Positions 35,744 through 44,295 of a stretch of 64,000 nt of DNA are shown here, piece after piece. The DNA is from Cyanobium sp. Tous-M-B4 (GTDB lineage: Bacteria > Cyanobacteriota > Cyanobacteriia > PCC-6307 > Cyanobiaceae), in the NCBI RefSeq assembly GCF_024345395.1, contig NZ_JAGQBA010000002.1, positions 434,001-498,000 of the forward strand. Direction: 5' to 3'. Numbering within the stretch: the first letter of the stretch is position 1; each line of letters begins with the position of its first letter. The notes beneath the pieces were generated by a model. The model was given only the letters and a program-made list of their open reading frames with translations. It searched no databases and was not told where the DNA came from. A program made the position numbers and the translations under genes.

Positions 35744-36539
35744 TTTAGTTATGTTAAGACCTGCTCCTGGGCTAGAAGCTCCTTTGAGTTCCTCCTCCCG
35801 GCTGGCCGTGGCGGCCAGCTTTGTCGAGTCGTTCTGGTAGGACATCATGCCTCGAAATCTGGCTGGTTGCAGCGGCTGGAATTACGCACCAAGTTGCTCA
35901 ATGCCTTCCGAGCGTGATGCGACGCCTACTCAGTGCGAGCCGGCAAGGGAACCAGCGCTAGAGGAGCGTGCTGCTCAATGCACGCCTGCTGCGAAGGTGG
36001 AGGCTTGCTGCCCTGACCTACCCTGAGGCGCCTAAGTGAAATTTAACTGCTACTTGGAGCGAATCATAATATGATCATCGAGGCATGTATTTGCTAGTCT
36101 TCAAATCCTCCTAGTACCGTTAGATATTTAGCCTGAGCGCGGAGTTGGCTTAGGTGAAACCAAGCCGTTGATAAGATGAATACAAATGAGCAGTATCCCA
36201 ATGTGTGCCTAGCTCCGAGCCACTGACCCGGATTCAATCTGGATCTGCCGCACAATGTGTGTAATTTTTGGCAAAAAATAAGATTCCGAGTTCATGTTGC
36301 TAGTGGCTTGTCTACCGCTATTGGAATTAACTAATGCGATCGCCGCGGCCTAGGCATTCTTCGCATCTTAAGGCAGTTTAATGTATTAGTTGAATGGTGC
36401 TTGCGGAGCAATGCTTAACAGAGCCCGGTCACTGAGAATACGGGTTCATCAAAGTCATGCTTCCTTAGAGATGCGCCATCAATAGGGATAGACTAGGGAG
36501 TTGATAGACACTTATAAATAATCTTCCAGGCAACAGGGC
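35744..36539. other. gene-free stretch within the island
   Basis: No gene is supported. A GC-richer patch at about 35780-36030 may be a degraded gene; its frames are short and unrecognised. It includes a 7-bp hairpin GCTGGCC/GGCCAGC (35801-35819) followed by TTTG. A HIP1 octamer is at 36336-36343. Confidence 0.35.
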
Positions 36540-36570
36540 GATCTAATGCTGCAGCATGCAGTATTAGATC
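36540..36570. promoter_or_regulatory. 14-bp-stem hairpin upstream of the sigma factor
   Basis: Bases 36540-36553 (GATCTAATGCTGCA) pair with 36557-36570 (TGCAGTATTAGATC) at 13 Watson-Crick positions plus one G-T, leaving a three-base loop. It sits 73 bases before the sigma-factor start. It is not followed by a T tract. It may be an operator palindrome or a structured 5' leader. Confidence 0.6.
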
Positions 36571-36643
36571 ATCAAATATGCTGTTTTGGACCTGGAGCGG
36601 GGGCGCATGGTGGAGCATTACCTAAGTTGACTCGCTGAACCTT

Positions 36644-37486
36644 ATGTCGGATTGTCTCGGTGATTACCTCAAAGCCATAGGTCGTATTCCGCTGCTGAGG
36701 GAGGAAGAAGAGCTGGAGCTAGGCAGAATGATTAGACAATGGCGAGATGATAACAACTTGCCAAGAGCAAAACAGCAAGGTGGACGTCGAGCATTCGAGC
36801 GCATGGTGAATGGAAATCTAAGACTAGTCGTCAGCATTGTAAAGCAATATAAGCGTCGCATTCAGGGCAATGCAACCGATATGATGGATCTTATTCAGGC
36901 GGGAAACCTCGGGCTCATAAGAGCTGTAGAAAAATATGATCCAGCCAGGGGATATCGATTTTCAACTTATGGCTATTGGTGGATAAAGCAAGCCGTAAGT
37001 AGGTTTATGCAAGACCATGGCCATGCAATTCGTGTTCCACATTCTTTGACGATGCAGGCATCAAAAGCAACACGCCAAAAAGAAATAAAAAGCTGCTGCC
37101 AAGATGCTGAAGGACTGGTAAAGCCGGACACCCTGCAAGATAAAATAGTTGCAAGAGTCAGGCTGCTAAACTTCTATAATAAGATGGTTTCATTAGATCA
37201 ATGTTTCAGTGGAGGTGAGACCGGAGAGCTGAGCCTAAAAGATCTGATCCCTGGGCCCAACGAAAATGAGATTAACGACGACTATCAATGGATACACCAA
37301 TATCTTATCCAGCTTTCACATGAAGAATTAGAGGTTTTGATGCACCGTTTTTTTGGTGAAAAGCGAATCTCTCTTCTTGATATCTCAAAATCGATGGGGA
37401 AGACCAAGCATCGCATACAGGGAGTGGAACGGCGTGCTCTTAAGAAACTAAGAGCAGTAATCGAACCAGCTGTAAACCCGAAGTGA
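36644..37486 (+). CDS. Compact sigma-70 family factor
   Basis: A 280-residue sigma factor. Region 1.2 is DCLGDYLKAIGRIPLLREEE. Region 2 is strong: NLRLVVSIVKQYKRR, DLIQAGNLGLIRAVEKYD and RFSTYGYWWIKQAVSR. Region 3 is nearly missing: only VPHSLTMQASKATRQKEIKS and a short linker precede region 4 (VLMHRFFGEKRISLLDI and SMGKTKHRIQGVERRALKKL, the -35-binding helix-turn-helix). Group 2 factors are usually 310-340 residues. It is likely an alternative sigma factor carried by the island, with AT-rich codon use unlike the flanks. No Shine-Dalgarno sequence is obvious. A long hairpin lies upstream. Confidence 0.88.
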   Translation: MSDCLGDYLKAIGRIPLLREEEELELGRMIRQWRDDNNLPRAKQQGGRRAFERMVNGNLRLVVSIVKQYKRRIQGNATDMMDLIQAGNLGLIRAVEKYDPARGYRFSTYGYWWIKQAVSRFMQDHGHAIRVPHSLTMQASKATRQKEIKSCCQDAEGLVKPDTLQDKIVARVRLLNFYNKMVSLDQCFSGGETGELSLKDLIPGPNENEINDDYQWIHQYLIQLSHEELEVLMHRFFGEKRISLLDISKSMGKTKHRIQGVERRALKKLRAVIEPAVNPK

Positions 37487-37510
37487 TGCTTGGCAGTATA
37501 GAATTGGGTG

Positions 37511-37780
37511 TTACGATCGCCGATGAAAACGATTAGGAGCGGTTTCTCCGTCAAACATCAGCTTGTTGAGTGATAGACCATCAACTACATGGTCTTTGCT
37601 GAGGATGCTCGCAAATTCTCTTTGATCCTTCAATGAATCCTCAAGCAGGAAGGCACAAAGGTTGGAAACTGAACGCCCTTCCTCGTCTGACCTTCTTATT
37701 AAAGCTTCGTGGACATGGTAACTCAGGGTAATTGATATTCTACGTGGCTGTCGCTGAAGAATCCGAATCTGATCATTCAT
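37511..37780 (-). CDS. Ribbon-helix-helix protein, copy B
   Basis: An 89-residue protein: RQPRRISITLSYHVHEAL and EEGRSVSNLCAFLLEDSL make the ribbon-helix-helix core, followed by a 35-residue polar tail not shared with copies A and C. It converges with the sigma-factor gene, 24 bases from its stop. Its sequence family is the same as copies A and C, with the shared motif GRSVSNL. Probably a DNA-binding regulator; targets unknown. Confidence 0.7.
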   Translation of the reverse strand: MNDQIRILQRQPRRISITLSYHVHEALIRRSDEEGRSVSNLCAFLLEDSLKDQREFASILSKDHVVDGLSLNKLMFDGETAPNRFHRRS

Positions 37781-38255
37781 TGTACTTTGCCTTTGATTGA
37801 AACGTGGTTTTTATGGCCAACTCAGGTACACCCTGGGTCGCCAATAGAATCATATAGGCGCATTCATGGGAGAGAACGCACTATATGGGCCACACGTGAT
37901 GCCAACGAGATACATGCTGATTCACATATGTTTCACCATGATGTTTAGTGCAGCACTTTGCTGTAATCGTCACAGCAAAAGACAGTGCAGTAATGGGCCA
38001 AAGTGAGACCCTTTTTGCTCAGGCTTGGAGAACAGCGAGCGAAATTCAGCTCGCCCTCAGTTGCGATTCCTTCCAAAGCCAGTTCTCTCCAGTACCGTAT
38101 AGAGCAGGTTAAGGGCAGAGGGTGGGGTCCAACTACCATTCCGCGCCAGTAAGGTCAGCAAGCCATTAAGAGAAGCTAAGATTTGTCGATTTAAATGAAA
38201 TATGGCTTTGCGCTAAGTAACGCTTTAATATTATACCCCTAGCATTTTTTTCGAT
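37781..38255. other. gene-free stretch between divergent RHH genes B and C
   Basis: No gene is supported. It holds both promoters of the divergent copies B and C. The inverted copy of GCGACCCAGGGTG lies at 37829-37841 about 50 bases upstream of gene B, and a small hairpin GCGAGC/GCTCGC at 38035-38054. Confidence 0.4.
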
Positions 38256-38510
38256 GTGGATAAGATCGCATTTCGCAAGCCACGGCGTATTTCTATTACG
38301 GTGCCTGAAAATGTCTATAATAAATTAGCTGAGACCAGCGCCCTCGAGGGACGCTCCGTATCCAATCTGGCGGCATATTTGCTAGAAAATATTCTTTTAC
38401 TTCAGTCAATCACGGCCGAAAAGGTCGATAAGGTTGACAGGAGAAGTCAAAATCGAAGAAGCTCGGAAATGATAAAGACAGAGTTTACGCCTACGTTCAA
38501 GCAGCTCTGA
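38256..38510 (+). CDS. Ribbon-helix-helix protein, copy C
   Basis: An 84-residue protein from GTG 38256. The ATG two bases earlier is in another frame. Its core FRKPRRISITVPENVYNKL and EGRSVSNLAAYLLENILL is the closest of the three to copy A, which reads FRKPRRISVTVP and GRSVSNLAAFLLE. The C-terminal 30 residues are basic and polar. No partner toxin gene is adjacent; downstream is Hsp20 on the opposite strand. Confidence 0.7.
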   Translation: MDKIAFRKPRRISITVPENVYNKLAETSALEGRSVSNLAAYLLENILLLQSITAEKVDKVDRRSQNRRSSEMIKTEFTPTFKQL

Positions 38511-38639
38511 ATCTGAGGCACTCATTGTTAGCAGGCTTGCCTCAGTATGGAGAATGATGCACCAAGGCCTAGCAAGCTGGTGTTGATCAATAGAAGAGTA
38601 TCATCGGTAGGCATTCATGCCTTTATAATACAATGCAAG

Positions 38640-38667
38640 CTCCCGAAACATCTTGATGTTCCGGGAG
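38640..38667 (-). terminator. probable terminator of hsp20
   Basis: A 12-bp stem (38640-38651 with 38656-38667, one mismatch) has a CTTG loop. It lies about 55 bases past the Hsp20 stop on its strand and is followed there by GCTTGCATTGT, only moderately T-rich. Confidence 0.5.
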
Positions 38668-38722
38668 TAAAAATAAGACAAGAAAAATCCTGCCTAGACC
38701 GATTTAGAGCTGTGTCTTTGTG

Positions 38723-39157
38723 TTATTCGATCTGGATTTGGGTGGCGTTTGGGCTGAGGGCACCATCTTTTTTGGCGATGCTGATAATCAATTCGCCATC
38801 TGCGCATTTTGCATGAACAGAATTAAGGTCTGCATCGTCTGGTAGGGAGAATCTACGGCTGAATCCCCCATAGCTTCGTTCCAAACGGTGGAAATGCGGT
38901 TTGTTTTCCTCCTGTTCATGTTGTCGCTGGCCCTGGATCACCAATGTATCACCAACAAGTGCGACTGAGATATCATCTTTCTTCATTCCAGGTACATCAG
39001 CTTGGAAGCGATAGGTTCCGTCGCTTTCACTTATATCAACTTTTGGAGCCCATTCCCCAAGCGTTAATGGGGAGGCATTACGTAGTACAGGCCAGTTAAA
39101 TGCCTTGTCTACCATGGCTTCCAACTCGTTCAAAGGTTCCCATTTGATCAGGCTCAT
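38723..39157 (-). CDS. hspA: Small heat-shock protein (Hsp20/alpha-crystallin)
   Basis: A 144-residue chaperone that holds unfolding proteins. The alpha-crystallin domain runs from about 38 to 130: WAPKVDISESDGTYRFQADV, PGMKKDDISVALVGDTLVI, YGGFSRRFSLPDDADLNSV and KCADGELIISIAKKD. The usual C-terminal IXI motif appears as IQIE. GAGG at suitable spacing precedes ATG 39157. Its lower GC and codon use resemble the island rather than the flanks. No clear heat-shock promoter or CIRCE element was found upstream. Confidence 0.92.
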   Translation of the reverse strand: MSLIKWEPLNELEAMVDKAFNWPVLRNASPLTLGEWAPKVDISESDGTYRFQADVPGMKKDDISVALVGDTLVIQGQRQHEQEENKPHFHRLERSYGGFSRRFSLPDDADLNSVHAKCADGELIISIAKKDGALSPNATQIQIE

Positions 39158-40012
39158 TTTGAGACCTCGTATATGATTGACTCCTAAAGAGTAAGCAATA
39201 ATTAGGCTGTCCCGTCGAAAATAGCCTTATCTGCGGTGTATGTGCAGTAGAGCTGCTTCGTAGGGGCTATGCTATGGATAGAACCTAGTTTTGCAGAGTC
39301 ATAATTTTTCACCATCGATGTCAATGCTGTTCAGTGAATTATCCCAAAACTATTTATTGCATCCCCCGCGTGGTGCCTATCTTTCAGTAGATGGTGAATC
39401 AAGACCCTTGTTTATGCAAGTAGCTGAAGGGAGCTTGATCTTTGCGGCCGCTCATTACTATGGAATTATCTCTATTGGCTGCGAATAGGAAAACCTATGA
39501 TCTTCGCCAAACATAGCATGTAAAAGGTTTTCAATTTTCTCCATATTTTATCTGTATTGGCGTTGACCGAGTCAGTTGATTCAAGGATGTAAGCTTTCAA
39601 GTGATTTGGACAGTCATCGTGGCTGTGTACTATGTTGGGTTTGGCTAAATCTAAATTTCCAGGATACATGGTATGCACTGGGTCTATCAATTAATTTCTT
39701 CCTGGCAATGATATTCATGTGCCACTTTCAGTCCTTGTCTATTTATTCCCTTATATCATTGCCGATTTAGGACTCCTCCTGTTCGCAGCTGGATTAGCTC
39801 ACTATGGCGTATTTTCTCATTATTTGGCCCAGATGTACTTGAGGGGAATCTCTGCTATCTCTGTCGTGAGCTAATTGCCTTATTCATTAATTTCTCGTTC
39901 GGCATCATTTTGCGGCAGATCTGCAGTGATTACTATGCGGAAGCAGACTCTTCTTGGGTAGCGACTAGACAATAGATACTGGCACCTGCCTCACACCCAA
40001 AAACTATGAACC
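39158..40012. other. gene-poor stretch between hsp20 and the GGDEF gene
   Basis: Only weak ORFs are seen: 39291-39488 plus (65 residues from TTG), and 39472-39690 minus. None has recognisable motifs. The region should hold both divergent promoters. Confidence 0.35.
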
Positions 40013-41509
40013 ATGGCCATCCGAGTAAGAAGGGCTTGGGATCACTCATTAGGGGGCATGGGTGCGCTAGAAGAAGGAAGAAGTCCTGTAGCAGATCGTC
40101 CTGCGACTTCTGCTACTTGCAAAGTTGAAGCGACCACACCAGTATCCAATAATGGTGAGTGTGCCAAGATAATTCTCAGGGATTCTAGCTTCCAGCGATT
40201 AATATATTTACGCCATCAATATCTAGCACAGCATGTGCTAGATGTTATTTGGACAATGGATTTCGAAGGAAGGTTTACTTATATTAGCCCTTCTGTACGT
40301 GTTATTCGTGGGTGGAGCCCTAAAGAACTTATGAATATGCCGCTGGATCGGCAGCTAACGCCAGAGTCGCTAAAGACCTTAAGAACTCATCTTTTGCGAG
40401 CTAGAAATCTAGCTGTCATCGGATGCCCAGTCCGGATAGAAACTCAGATTGAAGAGTACTGTAAGGATGGCAGCACAGTGTGGATGGATATCAAGGCTGC
40501 CTATGCCATTGATAGGTTTGGTAAATGTTGCGAGCTTGTGGGTATATCTCGTGATATCACCAAGGAGAAGCAACTGAAAGACGAGCTTCTGCTTGAAGAA
40601 CAGCAGCACATTCTGCTTGCTGAGGAAATTCCTCAAGCAACATGGACTATGCTTGTAAATGGAAAAATTAAGTTTGTCAGTCCTTCAATTAAAAAGCTAT
40701 GCGGTATTGCCCCGGCTGAGTTTACACGGAGAGGATTGGCTCAAATTCATCCACCAGATTCTCTGCAAAGAATACAAGATTATCTAAGTAAGATTAATGG
40801 ATTGAACGGTAAGTGTAATTCTTTGGCGACCTATCGCGGCGAGCTGGAGTATTGGTGTAAGGATGGATCTACTGCCTGGGCTGAGGTCGTTGCCATCCCC
40901 ATCTTAAACAGAGATGGTCGAATTAAGCACCTTTTGGGTGTTAGCCATGATATTACAAAACGTAGGATGTATGAAGAGCAACTTCGTCTTTCTATCCAGA
41001 ATCTTAGTGACTTGGCCCTAAAAGATGGCCTGACAGGCGTATGGAACCGCCGACATCTTGAATCTTTAATAGGTGAGGCTGTTGCCAACTCAGATCGCTA
41101 TGGCGATATCCTTACACTTGTGCTTTGTGATATAGATTGCTTTAAGTCTATAAATGATTGCCATGGTCATTTGGTTGGAGATCAGGTATTGATGGAATTT
41201 GCCCAGCGAATTTCTTCCTGTCTGCGAGATGGTGATAGCTTTGGTCGTTGGGGTGGCGAAGAGTTCTTGGTCTTGCTTCCCCGTGGCGATTACCGTGGTG
41301 CAAGTATTCTTGCAGAGAAGCTTCGCCGTTGCATAGCTGATGACCAATTCTCGGGCGCTGGCAAAGTTACTGCAAGCTTTGGAGTGGCTCAGCGGTATTT
41401 GAATGAATCTGCGCTTGAATGGTTTAGACGAGTAGATGAACAATTGTATAATGCTAAGCGTTCAGGTCGTAATTGTGTAATGGCTGCACCAACATTCGCT
41501 AACCATTGA
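40013..41509 (+). CDS. PAS-PAS-GGDEF diguanylate cyclase
   Basis: A 498-residue soluble protein. Two PAS domains with PAC motifs lie at about 75-190 (ending ELVGISRDITKEKQ) and 200-325 (ending LLGVSHDITKRRM), and a C-terminal GGDEF domain at about 335-495 (LKDGLTGVWNRRHLE, CDIDCFKSINDCHGH, RWGGEEFLVLLP). The active site GGEEF is intact, and LRDGD five residues before it gives an RxxD inhibitory I-site. It should make c-di-GMP in response to a small ligand, redox or light cue sensed by PAS. No membrane segment is seen. AT-rich codon use matches the island. Start ATG 40013; the first 50 residues are unconserved. Confidence 0.9.
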   Translation: MAIRVRRAWDHSLGGMGALEEGRSPVADRPATSATCKVEATTPVSNNGECAKIILRDSSFQRLIYLRHQYLAQHVLDVIWTMDFEGRFTYISPSVRVIRGWSPKELMNMPLDRQLTPESLKTLRTHLLRARNLAVIGCPVRIETQIEEYCKDGSTVWMDIKAAYAIDRFGKCCELVGISRDITKEKQLKDELLLEEQQHILLAEEIPQATWTMLVNGKIKFVSPSIKKLCGIAPAEFTRRGLAQIHPPDSLQRIQDYLSKINGLNGKCNSLATYRGELEYWCKDGSTAWAEVVAIPILNRDGRIKHLLGVSHDITKRRMYEEQLRLSIQNLSDLALKDGLTGVWNRRHLESLIGEAVANSDRYGDILTLVLCDIDCFKSINDCHGHLVGDQVLMEFAQRISSCLRDGDSFGRWGGEEFLVLLPRGDYRGASILAEKLRRCIADDQFSGAGKVTASFGVAQRYLNESALEWFRRVDEQLYNAKRSGRNCVMAAPTFANH

Positions 41510-42776
41510 TCTCGACTTGCTTTTTGTCTAATTCATCATTAGTCGTTCTATGCCCCTCTTTGTTGCTGCCTGGTCACTGTGAAATATGCTGTGAACTTGC
41601 TGCAGACGCATTGACTGTATTAAAATGGCAATATGAATATTGGGTTTCCCTTGGCTTAAAATGCTTCGTTGCTATGCACTTTGGAACCCTTTTCTTGAAG
41701 TGCTCATAGTACCAGAGTCGTTGACCCGGCTTAACTTAATTGGCTCACCAGCCGCCAATGTAAATTTGACCGATTGGAAGAAGCCACTGCTTTGCGATTG
41801 GGAAGTTTTTGCTAGTCCAAGGTATTGTTCAGCTTGGATGTCGTCTGTCGCGCAGTGCTCTTTTAAAACTGCTATCGGTGTAAGGTTGTTGCATCAAGAG
41901 TTGCTACCGACCATGGTCTCAGCATGGGGTGGCCTCAAGCCGTGAGGCCTAGCTGGCCTGCCTCTCTCAAAGAGGCAGGGATGCTGGATGAGCTTTAGGT
42001 CCCCGCCCGCTATTACCCCAAATTGCTCCTGCGTCGTTTGAACCACCGGGTAAAGCAAGTTGTCGGCTGAGAGGCAAGCGGCTTCATAACTCGCGGCACT
42101 CGATCCAGAGCGTGTTCGGCCTTAACACAAACGCAGACTGGAGTGGCGGATCAGCCTTCGGCGCTTAGCCATGGTTCAGCAGTGCTCGGAGAGCGTTGCA
42201 GTATAACTGGATACTAAGCCACAGATAGTTAAAGCAGTGTTTTTGGCGGTATTTAAAACTGGTAAGAATAATTCAGCTATAGGGCCAAACAAGCTTCATG
42301 TCTTCGATCAATCAAAAGTGTAACTTCAGCTAGTGCTACAGAGATATCTTCTTTTTGCTCCTTGCGCCTCAGTGGTTGAGCAGTCGTCGCCATTTCTTTG
42401 GCTTGTATTCGTTATGGCCGCTAATTCTCTCTCCCCTTAGCTCGAAGCATTTTTTTATTTTGATTTATCATGCCATCTGTTGTTGTCTGTTTCTAAGTTT
42501 TTGGATAGATCTTTTTTAAATAAATCCATTCCTGCGCTTTTCAGCTCTTTGGCTCACTAGGGCTAGATGTTTCTGCTTGATGTTGGTTGTGGACGCTCAT
42601 GTCTACAGTGTTTCTCTTCGTTTTGCTTGATGGCTTGCCATCTGATTATTGATCGTGGTGTAGAAAAAGCTATTTGTAAGCATGCTGCAGACTGATGTGT
42701 ATCAGCGGCATCAGGCTGTAAAGTTACTGAATTATTGGCTAATCATTAATAGCTCGCTTTTAATGTAGTTGTTCTC
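41510..42776. other. gene-free stretch 1 of the island's right part
   Basis: No supported gene over 1.27 kb. A 9-bp hairpin (CCTGCCTCT/AGAGGCAGG, loop CTCAA) lies near 41958-41980. A GC-richer patch at about 41960-42170 may be a remnant of a flank-like gene; its frames are broken and unrecognised. The rest is T-rich. Confidence 0.35.
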
Positions 42777-43112
42777 ATGCAATACCTGTGCATGGCGCTT
42801 ACACATCAGCAGTCTCGGCAGCTTGCCTGTTTCAAGCAATTTTTTATAAATGATCAGCCAGCTAATAACTGCGCTGCGAGTTTGGATGATCAGCAGTCAT
42901 TGGATGACTCCATTCAGTCAATTCGAACAAGTCACTCTTCTGGTTCTGCTCGCCAATTTGCTTTGCTTCGTTTGTCTGATTCTCTTGATGATGCTTTCGT
43001 TATTGTAGATACAATGATTCAATCTGCTGAAAATCCTTTTCAGCGTAACCAGTTGGCTCATCTTGCTCGCTGCCTCTTTAAGGCAATAGATGCATCTAGT
43101 GTCCTGGACTAG
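42777..43112 (+). CDS. small hypothetical protein
   Basis: An unrecognised ORF of 111 residues (ATG 42777; ATG 42792 possible). It is Gln/Ser/Asp/Leu-rich with a helical second half (FALLRLSDSLDDAFVIVDTM, RNQLAHLARCLFKAIDAS). No membrane segment or known motif. It uses T-ending codons heavily, unlike the GC-rich flanks. The even residue mix argues for a real gene, but no homology supports it. Confidence 0.4.
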   Translation: MQYLCMALTHQQSRQLACFKQFFINDQPANNCAASLDDQQSLDDSIQSIRTSHSSGSARQFALLRLSDSLDDAFVIVDTMIQSAENPFQRNQLAHLARCLFKAIDASSVLD

Positions 43113-44295
43113 GAAATGTTGAGCAGGCTTTGTTTGTGGTAGATCAAGCCCAAATTATACTTGAGACAATTATTTTGCTATGTTTATGCCTGGGTACTCG
43201 CTGCCGAGGTGAGAGTGTATTGTGAGTCCATTGTTATGTAAGATTTCGTTTATTCTCCGGTGGCCTTTGTGTTGTGATTTTACTTGGTTTGCTTCAGCTT
43301 CATTCCTGGTTCAAATGGCTTGTATTGGTCCATTTTAGCTAATGTATAAAGCCTCATTGTCGCAGGCGCCGCCTGGATTTAGTTTTTGAAGTTTGTAATG
43401 GCTGGCAGTGCGCTCACCGCAGATCTCGATCATTTATTGAATCTGCTTGTGTCATCAGCGGCATTTTTATCAAGAACCTTCTCGTCCTTCTTTGGGTTTC
43501 GCCTTGTGTGAATGGCCTTCTTTTTGCCTTCTTTTGGTTCAACTTAAGTATGGCAGTATTCCTCGGCTTGGCTTAACCGATTGCTACAAAATGGCTTCCT
43601 CAGTGTCCCTCAAGTGTCAAATTCAGCCTTAGTAGCTATTGAGAAGCCGGTTTCCCGTTCCGTCAACTTTTTGCAGTCTGTATAAACTTGTTTGATTTCC
43701 TTGTCGACACTTTCGGGGGGATGTATTGCGCCCTACTTGGCTGATTCTTGGGGAAGCTTGGCTAGTTATTGTGGCGAGACAGGTATGTCAAAAATCCCTG
43801 TACTGCTATGTCAGTTTAATGCTGTATGCGGCTGCAGAGTGCGATGCTGTGCTGGTATGAATGCTTATTCGATTTTATTGTAGAGCTGTGTCGAGGAGTA
43901 TGTATATTCAAGTTTTCTTTTCTTCTGTCCACTATTGTGGCTTAAGTTATTGCACTGCCTCGATTGGCGGCATTCCGCTGCTGCGGCTCGACTGCTACCA
44001 CCGCCGATCAAGCCTCCCCCTCTAGGTTGCTGGTGAGGCGTCCATTGATATAAAAGGCACCGACCTGGAAGCAGGTGCAATTAATGGGTAGAGTCCAAAG
44101 GCTTGCCCAGAGTGTTTTCACCCCCTTATGGAGCCTCTGACAACTCGGGTTCAGCCTCGATTTAGAGATGCCGCGGGTTTAATCTTCAATAGACTGCCCA
44201 GTATTAGAATCTGGCCTAAGATGCTTCTCGTTCCCACTTTGACCAGTGCTAGATATTTGACTTGCAGCAATGTTGTTCCTATCGACGCGGAATAT
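43113..44295. other. gene-free stretch 2 of the island's right part
   Basis: No supported gene. The sequence is T-rich to about 43.9 kb and then returns towards the flank composition. Short imperfect hairpins near 44006-44040 (GCCTC/GAGGC) and 44068-44090 are the only structure seen. No integrase, transposase or terminal repeat was found at this edge. Confidence 0.35.

Noticed and set aside
35847-36028. Short plus-strand frame MPRNLAGCSGWNYAPSCSMP in the island
   Set aside because: GC-richer than the surroundings but no family match and no ribosome site; could be part of a decayed gene, not reported as a CDS.
38547-38816. 89-residue plus-strand ORF across the 3' end of hsp20
   Set aside because: It runs antisense through real Hsp20 coding sequence and a terminator hairpin; residue mix is not protein-like.
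39291-39488. 65-residue ORF from TTG upstream of the GGDEF gene
   Set aside because: No motif, no ribosome site, TTG start and AT-rich sequence where chance frames are common.
41640-41945. 101-residue ORF after the PAS-GGDEF gene
   Set aside because: TTG start, no recognisable motif, unlikely composition; nothing supports translation.
34578-44295. Search for an integrase, transposase or CRISPR array in the island
   Set aside because: No tyrosine or serine recombinase motif, DDE transposase motif or regularly spaced repeats were seen, so I do not claim an active mobile element.
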